From JBBEBE01 sp040882505 (GTDB lineage: Bacteria > Bacteroidota > Rhodothermia > Balneolales > Balneolaceae), in contig JBBEBE010000008.1 of assembly GCA_040882505.1 (NCBI GenBank), forward strand, positions 62,001 to 126,000: a DNA stretch of 64,000 nt, given 5' to 3'. A program made the translations under genes and the position numbers. Each line of letters starts with the position of its first letter. Position 1 is the stretch's first letter. This document shows, piece by piece, positions 43,511 through 53,212 of the stretch. The notes beneath the pieces were generated by a model, which was not told the DNA's origin, did no database searches, and saw only the letters and a list, made by a program, of their open reading frames with translations.

Positions 43511-44665
43511 TTACCGAAAGCTGATTCCGACTCCCACATTGGCGACCGGATACTTGGCCAATGTATAGGATCCACTGATGGTCAGAATCGCCAGGCGAAT
43601 TCTCAGCCCGGCCATGGCATGGAAGCTGTTCTCTCCATCCAAATTCAGATCGATCGGTGCGGCGATACTCTCGACGGCCTTGGTGTAGCTCTCTTGAGAT
43701 CCGGCCGGTGCATTGGGATCGTAGTTGTCATTGGGAGAGGTCAACGGGTAGTTCCCTGGAGTTTTGATCGTCATTTTCGAGCTTTCCATTCCAAGGCCGC
43801 CAAAAATGGAGAGGATGGGAAGCGTCTTGCCAACCAAGGCGTTGATGGTGTATCCGCTCGCTTTCAGGTCGGCACCCTGTCCGTTCCAGCGTACGGCGCC
43901 AGCCTCGTAGCCACTCGGGGCATAGGTATCACCGTCAATAACGGGTTGTACATCGAATTCGGCCGATACGTCCAAACTGGTGTATCCGAACTGAAGCGAG
44001 AGGTCGACCGGCAGCATGTCGCCACCCGGCAGCCACTGATTGACTCCGTGCTTTACACCGAATCCGAACATGCCGATGCTGCCCACATCTTCAATATCGT
44101 ACGTTGGAAAGTAGCGAACCGAGACATCGGTATCCTTCACAGCACCCACAGTCAGTTGAATCATTGGGGCCGGAACATACGGGAACCCGATTCCCTGAGG
44201 CATGACAAAAGAGAAGAGCTCTTCGGTCTGTTGATTCCCGTTCCCATCGGTATAGGTAAACTCCTTCCCGATTTGTGTGTCACTAAAGTCGTCGCCACTG
44301 ATGGTCGGTGTTGTGGCAGATCCCCCCAATCGGCTCACTTCCTGAAAGGCAAGCGACGTTACATTGAAGGATTGGTCGGCGCTGGGGACAAGGGAGACAC
44401 CGGCATTGGCCCGAAGATCGAACCCGAAAGGTCTGTAGGCCCGGGCAGTATTGACCCATCCGGCATTCAGGTTGGCACCAAATCCGGCGCCGAACGGTTT
44501 GAGATAGTTCTCCATCAGGAGATTGGCGTCATTGGCTCCGGACCGAAGAATCTCGCCGGCATCGCCCAATTGGGCATGTGCCCGGGGAGCAACGGCAACG
44601 GACAGTGCGAGGAAAAAGAGTGTGGACAGAGCGGCCACGCGTATGGATCGTCGTGTCTGGTACAT
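43511..44665 (-). CDS. DUF6588-like outer membrane protein
   Basis: 384 residues from ATG 44665, which begins a clean signal peptide (VAALSTLFFLALSVAVAPRAHAQ). The mature N-terminus LMENYLKPFGAGFGANLNAGWVNTARAYRPFGFDL and the later GMFGFGVKHGVNQWLP block resemble DUF6588 proteins of Bacteroidota. Beta-strand-like repeats and a terminal VGVGISFR suggest an outer membrane barrel. An upstream in-frame ATG at 44752 adds 29 residues that would spoil the signal peptide. Function unknown. Confidence 0.75.
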   Translation of the reverse strand: MYQTRRSIRVAALSTLFFLALSVAVAPRAHAQLGDAGEILRSGANDANLLMENYLKPFGAGFGANLNAGWVNTARAYRPFGFDLRANAGVSLVPSADQSFNVTSLAFQEVSRLGGSATTPTISGDDFSDTQIGKEFTYTDGNGNQQTEELFSFVMPQGIGFPYVPAPMIQLTVGAVKDTDVSVRYFPTYDIEDVGSIGMFGFGVKHGVNQWLPGGDMLPVDLSLQFGYTSLDVSAEFDVQPVIDGDTYAPSGYEAGAVRWNGQGADLKASGYTINALVGKTLPILSIFGGLGMESSKMTIKTPGNYPLTSPNDNYDPNAPAGSQESYTKAVESIAAPIDLNLDGENSFHAMAGLRIRLAILTISGSYTLAKYPVANVGVGISFR

Positions 44666-44893
44666 AGAGAATCTCCAACTTGTTATGAATAGAGGTGCGT
44701 CACTCGGTTTACCGGAAAACCATTCATCCTTTGGTTGATCCGGGGAAACCAATTGTTCTTTTAAGGTGAACCGGCCTGAATTTCAGCAATTTTGAACGTT
44801 TATAAAAAATTAAAATCGATTAACAGGCAATAACCGCCCCAAGGTATCGTTGAGCCGGGATTCGAAATCTTGCTCAAGAAATCGCACGTATCG

Positions 44894-45838
44894 TCAAGCG
44901 TTGTGCCCGGAATCCGTGATTGAATCGAGCATCTGTAGATAGGAGTGGTAACGTTCCGGATCGATCTTGCCGTCTTCAAGTGCCTGCATGACGGCACAAC
45001 CCGGCTCATGGCTGTGTGTGCAATTGTAATATTTGCAGTCTGAACGGCGATGAGCCATCTCCGGAAAGTAGAGGGAGAGCTCTGCAGGGTCGACACCCAC
45101 CAGGCCGAGTTCCCGTATGCCGGGTGTATCGGCAATCCATTGACCGTTTCCCAACGGAAGAAGTACTGCTGTGGTGGTCGTATGTTTTCCTTTGCTGGAA
45201 GAGGACGAGACATCTGCAGTTTTACGTTCAAACGATGCATTCAGAACGTTCAGGAGTGTCGATTTTCCAACCCCGGAGGGCCCGATGAATACGGAGATCC
45301 CTTCCGGGAGTGCCGATTCGATTTTTTTGACGGTTTCGGGTCGAACCGCTTCGGTGGCAAGAACGGGGTAGCCCAGCGATTCGTAAACAGAGATCATCGA
45401 GGCGACCTGTCTGCGCTCCCGTTCATTGGCAAGATCCATTTTGTTGACGAGAATACCGGCCGGAACATCGTGCGCTTCGCAGAGGACAAGAAACCGGTCG
45501 ATAAAGCCCTCTTTAAGCCTGGGTGACCGTATGGAGACAACCACCCAGGCGCGGTCGACATTGGCGACCAGAAGCTGTTCACCCTGACGCCCGTGTGTTG
45601 CCTTTCGAGGCAGGTAATTGTCGCGTGGAAGAATCTTCTCAATCGTCCCCGTCCCGTCGTCGTTTCGGGTCCATTCGACCCGGTCGCCAATCGTGGCCGG
45701 TTGGGTCGATGTTCGTTCGTCGAGACGGAAACGTCCCCGGAGCCGCGCCTGTATCTCCTCGTCAGACGAAAGGAGCCGGACACGAACCCAGCTGCCCGAG
45801 GTTTCGAGGATTTGACCCCGTTCCCGTGTCTTGCTCAT
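44894..45838 (-). CDS. rsgA: Small ribosomal subunit biogenesis GTPase RsgA
   Basis: 314 residues. The N-terminal OB fold is followed by the circularly permuted GTPase motifs (ILVNKMDLANERE, then GPSGVGKSTLLNVL, then WIADTPGIRELG). The C-terminal zinc knuckle C-x4-C-x-H-x5-C is seen in DCKYYNCTHSHEPGCAV. It helps late 30S maturation. Its ATG overlaps the lon stop codon by three bases (ATGA), so the two are co-translated. Confidence 0.95.
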   Translation of the reverse strand: MSKTRERGQILETSGSWVRVRLLSSDEEIQARLRGRFRLDERTSTQPATIGDRVEWTRNDDGTGTIEKILPRDNYLPRKATHGRQGEQLLVANVDRAWVVVSIRSPRLKEGFIDRFLVLCEAHDVPAGILVNKMDLANERERRQVASMISVYESLGYPVLATEAVRPETVKKIESALPEGISVFIGPSGVGKSTLLNVLNASFERKTADVSSSSSKGKHTTTTAVLLPLGNGQWIADTPGIRELGLVGVDPAELSLYFPEMAHRRSDCKYYNCTHSHEPGCAVMQALEDGKIDPERYHSYLQMLDSITDSGHNA

Positions 45839-48363
45839 CCGGCGGGTCCGTCTGTAAGTTCGGGCTGAAACCCTTTTACACGGTTCTTGTGTGCTTCAGA
45901 GACCGAAAAGTAGGTGGCAGGATCACTGACCGGTTTCTTCTCGAGGACTTGATCCAAAAGCGGGTCCATCCGTTCCAGATAACCGATCTGAAGATCTCCG
46001 ATCACATCCTTCTCGATTTCTGCCACATCTTTTTCGTTTCGCTTCGGTAGAAGAACCTCCTGTATCCCGGCACGCTTTGCGGCGAGCACTTTCTCCTTGA
46101 TGCCTCCGACCGGAAGTACCAACCCTCGTAGAGTGATTTCACCGGTCAACGCCAAGGTTCCTTTTACTTTGCGTTGCGTGTAGATGGACGCGATGGCTGC
46201 GAGAAGCGAGACACCGGCCGACGGACCGTCTTTCGGTACGGCTCCCTGCGGGACGTGAATGTGGAGGTCCCAATACCGGAAAGCGTCATCGGGGATGCCA
46301 ATTCGATCTCCGTTTGCCCGGAGCCAGGACTGAGCCAGCATGGCCGACTCTTTCATCACATCTCCAAGTTGACCGGTGATGTGCATTCGACCATTGCCTT
46401 GGGACACGCTCGCCTCGATAAAGAGAATGTCTCCACCATACGGCGTCCAGGCCAATCCTGTTGCGACACCGGGAACCGTTGTACGTTCGGCTGCATCTGC
46501 AAAGAACTTCCGTTTGCCCAGGATCTCCGGAATGTCACCCTTTCCGATACTCATCGAATCGATCTCCTCAGAGGCAACCCGCGCAGCCACATGTCGGCAG
46601 ACGGATCCGATTTCTCGTTCCAGGTTTCGTACACCCGATTCCCGGGTATACTCATCCACGATGCGTTCAATGGCTGCCTTGGAGATCCGGAACTGGCTGG
46701 AGGTGAGCCCGTTCTCTTCAATCTGTTTCGGAATCAGGTACTTGCGGGCGATTTCAGTTTTCTCCTGCAACGTGTACCCGCTAATGTGGATGATCTCCAT
46801 TCGATCCCTCAAGGGAGCCGGAATGGTATCCAGCGAGTTGGCTGTCGCAATAAACAGGACCTTGGAGAGGTCGTAACTCAACTCCAGGTAATTGTCAGAG
46901 AAGGAGTCATTTTGTTCGGGATCGAGGACCTCCAGAAGAGCCGATGTCGGATCTCCACGAAAGTCGGATCGGACCTTATCGATTTCATCAAGCATCATGA
47001 GAGGATTGCTGGTGCCTGCCTTCTTCATCGCTCGCAGAATTCGACCCGGTAATGCACCGATATACGTCCGGCGATGCCCCCGAATCTCGGCCTCGTCATG
47101 AATGCCTCCCAGGCTGAACCGTTCGAACTCTCGGTTCAATGCACGGGCAATCGATTTCCCCAGAGATGTCTTTCCGACTCCGGGAGGGCCGTAGAAACAG
47201 AGAATGGGAGCCTTCATATCTTTCTTCAACTTCAGGACGGCCAGGTACTCAATGATCCGTTTTTTCACTTTCTCGAGACCGTAGTGATCTTCGTCCAGAA
47301 TCTGGCGGGCTCGTTTCAGATCCAGCTTGTCTTCGGAATACTCCTCCCAGGGAAGGTCCAGAATCCACTCCAGATAACTGTGAATGATCCCGTAATTGGG
47401 GGAAGAGCTGGGGGTCATTTCCAGACGTTGCAATTCGCGATCGACCGTTTCGCGAGCCTCTTCGCTGAGTCCTTTCTTCTCCTGGAATCGTTCCCGAAGT
47501 TTTTCGACTTCCTGTTGTTCATTGTCTTCCCCGAGAGCTTCCTGGATCGCCTTCATCTGTTGGCGAAGGTAGTAATCCCGTTGCTGCTCATCGATATCGG
47601 TCTTCACTTTGGACCGAATCTCTTCACTCAGATTCAGAACCTGTAGCTCTTTGTTCATGAACTCCATGACCTTTTCGAGTCGGGACGAGAAGGTGCGAAT
47701 CTCGAGAAGTTCTTGCTTCTCTGTCAGTTCAATCTGCAGATTCGAAGAGATGAAATTGAGAAGAAAAGTAGGGCTCGAAATATTGTTGATGGCAATCGAA
47801 GCCTCGGACGGAATATTCGGTGAGAGATTGACAATATGTGTGGACGTCTCCTTGATGGAGCGGATCGAGGCATCAAGCTCCAGACCGTCAAGGTCCATCT
47901 CCTGGCTGTAGTTGGAGACATTGGCTCGAAAGAACGGCTCTTCCTGGGTGTATTCGTCAATGGAGAAGAGAGTTTTTCCCTGAATGACCACGCTCTTGCT
48001 CCCGTCCGGCATCTTGATCAGTTTCAGGATCTGTGCAACGGTTCCAATCGAGTATAGATCATCCGGGGAGGGATTTTCGACCGATTCGTCCTTTTGAGCG
48101 ACCACTCCAATGGTCTTGTCACTCTCGTAGGCCTCTTTTACCAGGGCAAGTGATTGGTCACGTCCCACGGTAATCGGGACGACGACACCGGGAAACAAAA
48201 CGGTGTTTTTCAGTGTAAGAATGGGAAGATTGTCCGGAATTTCTGCTTCCGAAAGTTGACGTTCCTCTTCCTCGGACATCAGCGGAATCGCCTGCTCAAA
48301 TTCTTCAAATTCGTCACTTTGCCCTTCAAACGAAGTCTGTATTCTGATTTTCGAGTCAATCAT
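45835..48363 (-). CDS. lon: ATP-dependent protease Lon
   Basis: 842 residues. The N-terminal substrate domain starts at LPILTLKNTVLFPGVVVPITV. The AAA+ module has Walker A GPPGVGKT at 392-399 and Walker B MMLDEIDK. The protease domain has the catalytic Ser in KDGPSAG (about 715) and Lys in GGIKEK (about 758). It is a cytoplasmic quality-control protease. An acidic stretch (EEEERQLSEAEIPD) precedes the first domain. It overlaps rsgA downstream. Confidence 0.97.
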   Translation of the reverse strand: MIDSKIRIQTSFEGQSDEFEEFEQAIPLMSEEEERQLSEAEIPDNLPILTLKNTVLFPGVVVPITVGRDQSLALVKEAYESDKTIGVVAQKDESVENPSPDDLYSIGTVAQILKLIKMPDGSKSVVIQGKTLFSIDEYTQEEPFFRANVSNYSQEMDLDGLELDASIRSIKETSTHIVNLSPNIPSEASIAINNISSPTFLLNFISSNLQIELTEKQELLEIRTFSSRLEKVMEFMNKELQVLNLSEEIRSKVKTDIDEQQRDYYLRQQMKAIQEALGEDNEQQEVEKLRERFQEKKGLSEEARETVDRELQRLEMTPSSSPNYGIIHSYLEWILDLPWEEYSEDKLDLKRARQILDEDHYGLEKVKKRIIEYLAVLKLKKDMKAPILCFYGPPGVGKTSLGKSIARALNREFERFSLGGIHDEAEIRGHRRTYIGALPGRILRAMKKAGTSNPLMMLDEIDKVRSDFRGDPTSALLEVLDPEQNDSFSDNYLELSYDLSKVLFIATANSLDTIPAPLRDRMEIIHISGYTLQEKTEIARKYLIPKQIEENGLTSSQFRISKAAIERIVDEYTRESGVRNLEREIGSVCRHVAARVASEEIDSMSIGKGDIPEILGKRKFFADAAERTTVPGVATGLAWTPYGGDILFIEASVSQGNGRMHITGQLGDVMKESAMLAQSWLRANGDRIGIPDDAFRYWDLHIHVPQGAVPKDGPSAGVSLLAAIASIYTQRKVKGTLALTGEITLRGLVLPVGGIKEKVLAAKRAGIQEVLLPKRNEKDVAEIEKDVIGDLQIGYLERMDPLLDQVLEKKPVSDPATYFSVSEAHKNRVKGFQPELTDGPAG

Positions 48364-48531
48364 GTATCATTCATCAGTTCTGAAAAAAATGGTTCTAACT
48401 ACTCCTTCCCGCAAAGAGAGATCCAAACGGCGCCAACCATCCATAACGTCAGGGATTCGGTTCCATGTATGGCAATTTAACATTTGTCACGAATCTGCAT
48501 GACAGTTGGTCAGGGATGTTCGGGGTTTCAT

Positions 48532-50049
48532 TTATCGACTTGTTGGAAAGGTCCAGCGAAGAGCTCCGACGCTCCATCCGTTGAGTTCCCTGCTTGGGAT
48601 TCCCCAATGACTTCGCAGCTGGACAGTGATGGAGAACTCAAGCTGCTCACCCATCCAACCCGTTCCGATGGCCAGGTAGTCATGTTGATGATGGCTCAAC
48701 CGAGTTGCCATCCGAAGTGGAATTTCGGGACGTATCCGATATTCGACTCCCAGGAAACCCAATAACCGGTCCGAGTTAAAGGCGTCGTCTGTCAGGCCCA
48801 ATGCCAAGTCACTGGAAACGGTCCATTCGTGATGTCGCCAGGCGACACCGGTTTGAATGGTCGACGGCAGAAGAACCAACAGGTTGGAGGATTCTGTTAT
48901 ACTTCCATCCAACAGGTCCGTTCCCTGGTCAAGATGGAACGGTAGTTGTTCACCCGGGCGTCCCATGAAGATCTGTTCTGCGGGTGCAGGAGGTGAATCC
49001 GGAGAGACGGTCCATTCGTCGATTCTTCGCTGGACCGGGTGATCCCGGTAGTAGATCATGCCAATATCCAGGAAGGATACACTGATCTGGAGAGTCGACG
49101 GGGGAGCGTTTCCAGATTCTATCCAAGAGAAATCACGACCGAGAGGAGTCACCCAGTTCAACCCCACATCGAGACCGGCTCCCCACCCGCCCTGTCCAAA
49201 CAGTTCGCTTCTTTCCGGAATGTGGGACCCTCCGGAAAGATACTGCTCATGTTGTCGGGAAAAGGGTCCTGTGGTATAGGAAGTCAGTGACCGGGTCCGG
49301 GTCCAGGACGTCGTCGGGTCGGGACGTGTAAAGCGATCACTCCAGGCAGTCGATTGGTATGATCCCCCCACAACCAGCTTGGGTGCAATACCGATGACAA
49401 ATTGACTCAATCCGGGCAGTATTCCATTCAGAAACGTGACCGGTTCGGCAAATCCGAAAGACAGTTCGTGAAGTGCATGGAAATAGGTGGTCGAGGAACG
49501 ATCCACCGTCCAAATCCCGTCTACCTGTACGGGAGTGTTATCATACAGTCCGCGACCTGACGTGATTCGATTGGCAAACCGGGATCGAAGCCCGATGGCA
49601 TAGGATCGGGTTCCCCGATCCCACTGCAGTCCCAACCAGTGCCATTCGCCCCGGATTTGATGCGCGGAAGGGTTCGAAGGGTGGGGGAAGTTTCGTGAAA
49701 GGTGATCCTCTGCTTCCAGAGGATAACGAGCTGAACCGCCTGGAACGTAGCCGCGTATCCACTCATTGAGTACGGTTTGCAGATCTCCGGCAGACCCGAT
49801 TGGAGCCGGGGAATCAAATTGAATGCCTCCGGCCATGAGTGAGACAGTTCTCCGATCCCGGTCGCTGCCTGGATAGCCGTCAATCAGATTGGCCGGATTG
49901 GTGAATATCGATTCATGTCCTCCTCCAACCACTGTCCCGGCACCTCCTGCACCCATGGCCGATCCACTCAGGATCTGTTGGCCCTGAAGGTCGTCGGTCT
50001 GGAGCAGCAAGATCCAGATGGACAATAGCAGGAAGATCTTCCGGTTCAT
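48532..50049 (-). CDS. Outer membrane beta-barrel protein (DUF5723-like)
   Basis: 505 residues with a signal peptide (KIFLLLSIWILLLQTDDLQGQ). The mature N-terminus SAMGAGGAGTVVGGGHESIFTNPANLI has the NPAN motif of FadL/OMPP1 and DUF5723-type barrels in which an N-terminal segment plugs the pore. Many alternating amphipathic strands follow. It starts eight bases after the uvrD stop on the same strand. A specific role cannot be assigned. Confidence 0.68.
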   Translation of the reverse strand: MNRKIFLLLSIWILLLQTDDLQGQQILSGSAMGAGGAGTVVGGGHESIFTNPANLIDGYPGSDRDRRTVSLMAGGIQFDSPAPIGSAGDLQTVLNEWIRGYVPGGSARYPLEAEDHLSRNFPHPSNPSAHQIRGEWHWLGLQWDRGTRSYAIGLRSRFANRITSGRGLYDNTPVQVDGIWTVDRSSTTYFHALHELSFGFAEPVTFLNGILPGLSQFVIGIAPKLVVGGSYQSTAWSDRFTRPDPTTSWTRTRSLTSYTTGPFSRQHEQYLSGGSHIPERSELFGQGGWGAGLDVGLNWVTPLGRDFSWIESGNAPPSTLQISVSFLDIGMIYYRDHPVQRRIDEWTVSPDSPPAPAEQIFMGRPGEQLPFHLDQGTDLLDGSITESSNLLVLLPSTIQTGVAWRHHEWTVSSDLALGLTDDAFNSDRLLGFLGVEYRIRPEIPLRMATRLSHHQHDYLAIGTGWMGEQLEFSITVQLRSHWGIPSRELNGWSVGALRWTFPTSR

Positions 50050-50057
50050 ACGATGAC

Positions 50058-52400
50058 TCAGGAGTGAACAGGTTTCAGCCGGGCAACACGCAGCATCAGT
50101 GTTTTTCGCCCGCGTTTTGGGAAAAAGACGACGACTCGTGAATCACGACCGCTTCCTTCCCGACTCAGTATGGAGCCCTGACCAAAGGCGGGGTGTATCA
50201 CGTCGACTCCTGGATAAAAGGGATCGTCACCCTCCCCGGGATCATACTCGATTTCTATCTCCGAATGGGTGGCTGCCGCGGGCGCGCGGCGGGTCGTCGG
50301 GTTTTGGTCGCGATTGCGGTCCAGAGTATCATAGTCAATTTGGTACCCGGATCTGCCGGTGTTCCCGGTAGATGTCCCACCGGACCGGGACGCCGAACCG
50401 GATTGGTCACGATTTTGCTGGATGGTCGCACCCGTTTCTGTTCGAACAACCCCGGGGTCCACTTCATTCAGGAAACGGGAACGGAGCTGACGCACCTCTT
50501 CTCCGAATTTGAATCGCAGTTTGCAATGACTGAAAAAGAGCTCTTCCTGCGCCCGGGTAATGGCGACGTAGAAGAGTCTGCGTTCTTCTTCGATATTGGC
50601 CTCCTCTCCGTCTCGGCCACCCATCGGGAAGAGATTTTCTTCCAGGCCGACAATGAAGACACCCGGAAATTCGAGTCCCTTGGAGCCGTGAATCGTCATC
50701 AAGGTAACGGCTGGTTTCTCTTCATCGTACTTGTCACTGTCTGTAACAAGCGAGATCTCCTGCAAAAAAGAGGAGAGAGAGGCATTTCCGCCTTTTTCAA
50801 AATAGGAGATGGCGTTCTGCAGTTCCAGGATGTGGTCTCGACGGGAGAGAGACTGAATGGAGTTCTCTTCGACCAACGCTTGCATGTACCCACTCTTTTC
50901 GAGCAGGCTTCGTGTCACCTCCAGAATGGATCCTCCCTTTTCGAGCTCGTCCCGAAGCGAATGGATCATGGAGACAAAATCTGAAATTCGGGCGCGGGCC
51001 GGTTTGTAAAGATCGTTGTGATTGGACTGTTCGAGAATGGACCAGACCGATCGACCCTGTTCCCGAGCCATATGCAGCAGGGTATTCAGGGATTTCTTTC
51101 CAATACCACGACTCGGCTCATTGATGATTCGGAGCAGGCTCTGCTCGTCGTGGGGATTGACCAGAAGCTTTAAGTAGGAAAGAACGTCCTTGATCTCCTT
51201 GCGCTGGTAAAAAGAGAGACCCCCCACCAGCTGATAGGCAATTCCATGTCGTCGAAGTGCCTCCTCAAAGAGGCGGCTCTGGTAGTTGGTCCGGTAGAGA
51301 ATGGCGATGTCGTTCAGACTGTATCCTTTCTGCATTCGGAGTTTGTCAATGTAGTTGACAACCCGATTCGCTTCGTCTCGATCGTCATAATTCTCCAGCA
51401 GAGTAATCATGCTCCCCTGTTGGTTCTCCGTCCAAAGTGTCTTTTCGAGTTGATCCCGATTCCGTTTGATGATGGAGTCTGCGCATTGCAGAATGGCTCC
51501 GGTCGATCGATAGTTCTGTTCAAGCGGTACCTGGGCTGCCGAATCGTAATCGTTCTTGAAATTGAGGATGTTGCCGATATCGGCTCCCCGGAACGAGTAG
51601 ATGCTTTGTGCGTCATCGCCTACCACACAGAGGTTGTTGTGCGCTGCTGCCAACATCCGCGTGGCTTTGTATTGGGCATGGTTGGTATCCTGATACTCGT
51701 CGATCAAGATGTATCGGAATCCGTGCTGGTATCGCTCCAACACATCGGGATTCGTTTCGAAGAGCTCGATGGGACGAACCAGAAGGTCGTCAAAATCCAT
51801 GGCGTTGGCTTGCCGGAGACGCGCTTGATAGATCTTGTAGACCCGAGAAGTAATCTCATCCAACGTGCTCAGAACAAACTTCTCATTGTATTGATCCGGT
51901 CCGATCAGTTGATTCTTGGCATCACTGATCTTTTGATGAATGGTACGGGGCCGAATCTCTTTCGGGTCGTAGTTCAATTCGCCCAGGATCAGTTTTATCG
52001 ACTGTTCAGAGTCACTGGTGTCGTAAATACTGAAATCTTTGTTGAAGCCGATCTTGTCGGCTTCATAACGCAAAATGCGAGCAAAAATGGAGTGAAACGT
52101 TCCCATCCAGAGACGTTTGGCTCGTTCATCGATCAAATGAGAGATTCGCTCCTTCATCTCGCGGGCAGCCTTGTTGGTAAAGGTGAGTGCGAGAATTTGT
52201 TCCGGAAGAGCTTTCTGTTGCTGAAGCAGGTACGCGATCCGATAGGTGAGAACACGGGTTTTTCCACTCCCGGCTCCGGCAACAATCAGAAGAGGTCCAT
52301 CCGTTGTCGTTACGGCTCGTCTCTGTTGTTCGTTCAGTTCATTCAGGAAGGATGGTCCGCCACCGGTCGGGGCGTTGTCAATTGGCGCAGGGTGCGTCAT
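50058..52400 (-). CDS. UvrD/PcrA-type superfamily 1 DNA helicase
   Basis: 780 residues. Motif I is LLIVAGAGSGKTRVL (42-48). Motifs Ia to VI are in order: LTFTNKAAREMKERI, ILIDEYQDTNHAQY, VVGDDAQSIYSFRGA, LEQNYRST, VTLMTIHGSKGLEFPGVFIVGLEENLFP and RRLFYVAITRAQEELFF. The tail ends in a PcrA-like beta domain (VIHPAFGQGSILSREG). It unwinds DNA 3'-5' in excision and mismatch repair, in keeping with uvrC and polA in the window. Confidence 0.95.
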   Translation of the reverse strand: MTHPAPIDNAPTGGGPSFLNELNEQQRRAVTTTDGPLLIVAGAGSGKTRVLTYRIAYLLQQQKALPEQILALTFTNKAAREMKERISHLIDERAKRLWMGTFHSIFARILRYEADKIGFNKDFSIYDTSDSEQSIKLILGELNYDPKEIRPRTIHQKISDAKNQLIGPDQYNEKFVLSTLDEITSRVYKIYQARLRQANAMDFDDLLVRPIELFETNPDVLERYQHGFRYILIDEYQDTNHAQYKATRMLAAAHNNLCVVGDDAQSIYSFRGADIGNILNFKNDYDSAAQVPLEQNYRSTGAILQCADSIIKRNRDQLEKTLWTENQQGSMITLLENYDDRDEANRVVNYIDKLRMQKGYSLNDIAILYRTNYQSRLFEEALRRHGIAYQLVGGLSFYQRKEIKDVLSYLKLLVNPHDEQSLLRIINEPSRGIGKKSLNTLLHMAREQGRSVWSILEQSNHNDLYKPARARISDFVSMIHSLRDELEKGGSILEVTRSLLEKSGYMQALVEENSIQSLSRRDHILELQNAISYFEKGGNASLSSFLQEISLVTDSDKYDEEKPAVTLMTIHGSKGLEFPGVFIVGLEENLFPMGGRDGEEANIEEERRLFYVAITRAQEELFFSHCKLRFKFGEEVRQLRSRFLNEVDPGVVRTETGATIQQNRDQSGSASRSGGTSTGNTGRSGYQIDYDTLDRNRDQNPTTRRAPAAATHSEIEIEYDPGEGDDPFYPGVDVIHPAFGQGSILSREGSGRDSRVVVFFPKRGRKTLMLRVARLKPVHS

Positions 52401-52483
52401 GAAAAAGGTCGCTGAAGTTCAAAAATCGTCGATCGGACGGGGTAAACAGCCCGCCACAGGATGAGACACAAAGATACGAAGGA

Positions 52484-53194
52484 TCAGGCTCCTTTCTGAA
52501 TTTCTTGAAGCTTTCCGATCGCTCGTTCTTGCAGGTTTTCGAAGGTTTCGGAGGGGATATCCCCGACCGTAAAGCCCATTTGAAGCCAGACGATATAGGT
52601 TGCCATGACGTCTTCATAACAGTAGTGCTCAATCTCACTCAGCTTGCCCTCTTGGTAGAGCTCCCACACCTGGTTGCCTTCGGCTGTCTGTTTGAATGGT
52701 ATTCCAATGAGCTGTCCGAGATGTTTTAACTTTGGGTAATTACTGGCTCCGTAATTACTGAATTCGTCCTTCAGGTCAATATTTACCGAGCTGAACCGAT
52801 AGCGGATGTCTCGTGAATGCAGCCTTCTGGGCATCTGCATTCGATGCTTCATGGCACGATAGGTGAGCAGTGGAAGATCAAACCCGCGACCATTGTGATG
52901 GATCAACCCGTAATCCTTGTAGGTGAGCAAGGCGTCGAAAAGTTCTCGAAGACCCGCCTTTTCATCTTCCCCATTCCAGGAGACTTTTTGACGGGGACCT
53001 CCGGTATTCTCTATCCAGAGCCCCACCCAAGAGACCATTCGATGAAACATTGGAGGAAGAAATCCGGAGCGCTGGTAGGCGATCTCCTCTTCGGCTCTCG
53101 CCAGTAATGCATCGGTGTCCAGATCCGGTTCATGGAGGGTCTCTCGAATCAGGTCCAGATCGGGAATGGTCTCAATGTCGAAGATGAAATACAT
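52484..53194 (-). CDS. Predicted 3'-5' exonuclease related to the PolB exonuclease domain
   Basis: 236 residues. DEDD-type motifs are visible: FIFDIETIPDLDLI (Exo I), LIHHNGRGFDLPLLTYRAM (Exo II) and HYCYEDVMATYIVWLQM (Exo III, Tyr-Asp type). It matches the stand-alone PolB-like exonuclease family. It sits between uvrD and the NamZ-like gene on the same strand, 18 bases from the latter. A role in DNA repair or RNA processing is inferred. Confidence 0.82.
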   Translation of the reverse strand: MYFIFDIETIPDLDLIRETLHEPDLDTDALLARAEEEIAYQRSGFLPPMFHRMVSWVGLWIENTGGPRQKVSWNGEDEKAGLRELFDALLTYKDYGLIHHNGRGFDLPLLTYRAMKHRMQMPRRLHSRDIRYRFSSVNIDLKDEFSNYGASNYPKLKHLGQLIGIPFKQTAEGNQVWELYQEGKLSEIEHYCYEDVMATYIVWLQMGFTVGDIPSETFENLQERAIGKLQEIQKGA

Positions 53195-53212
53195 GGGGGC
53201 TTCTCCTCGGTG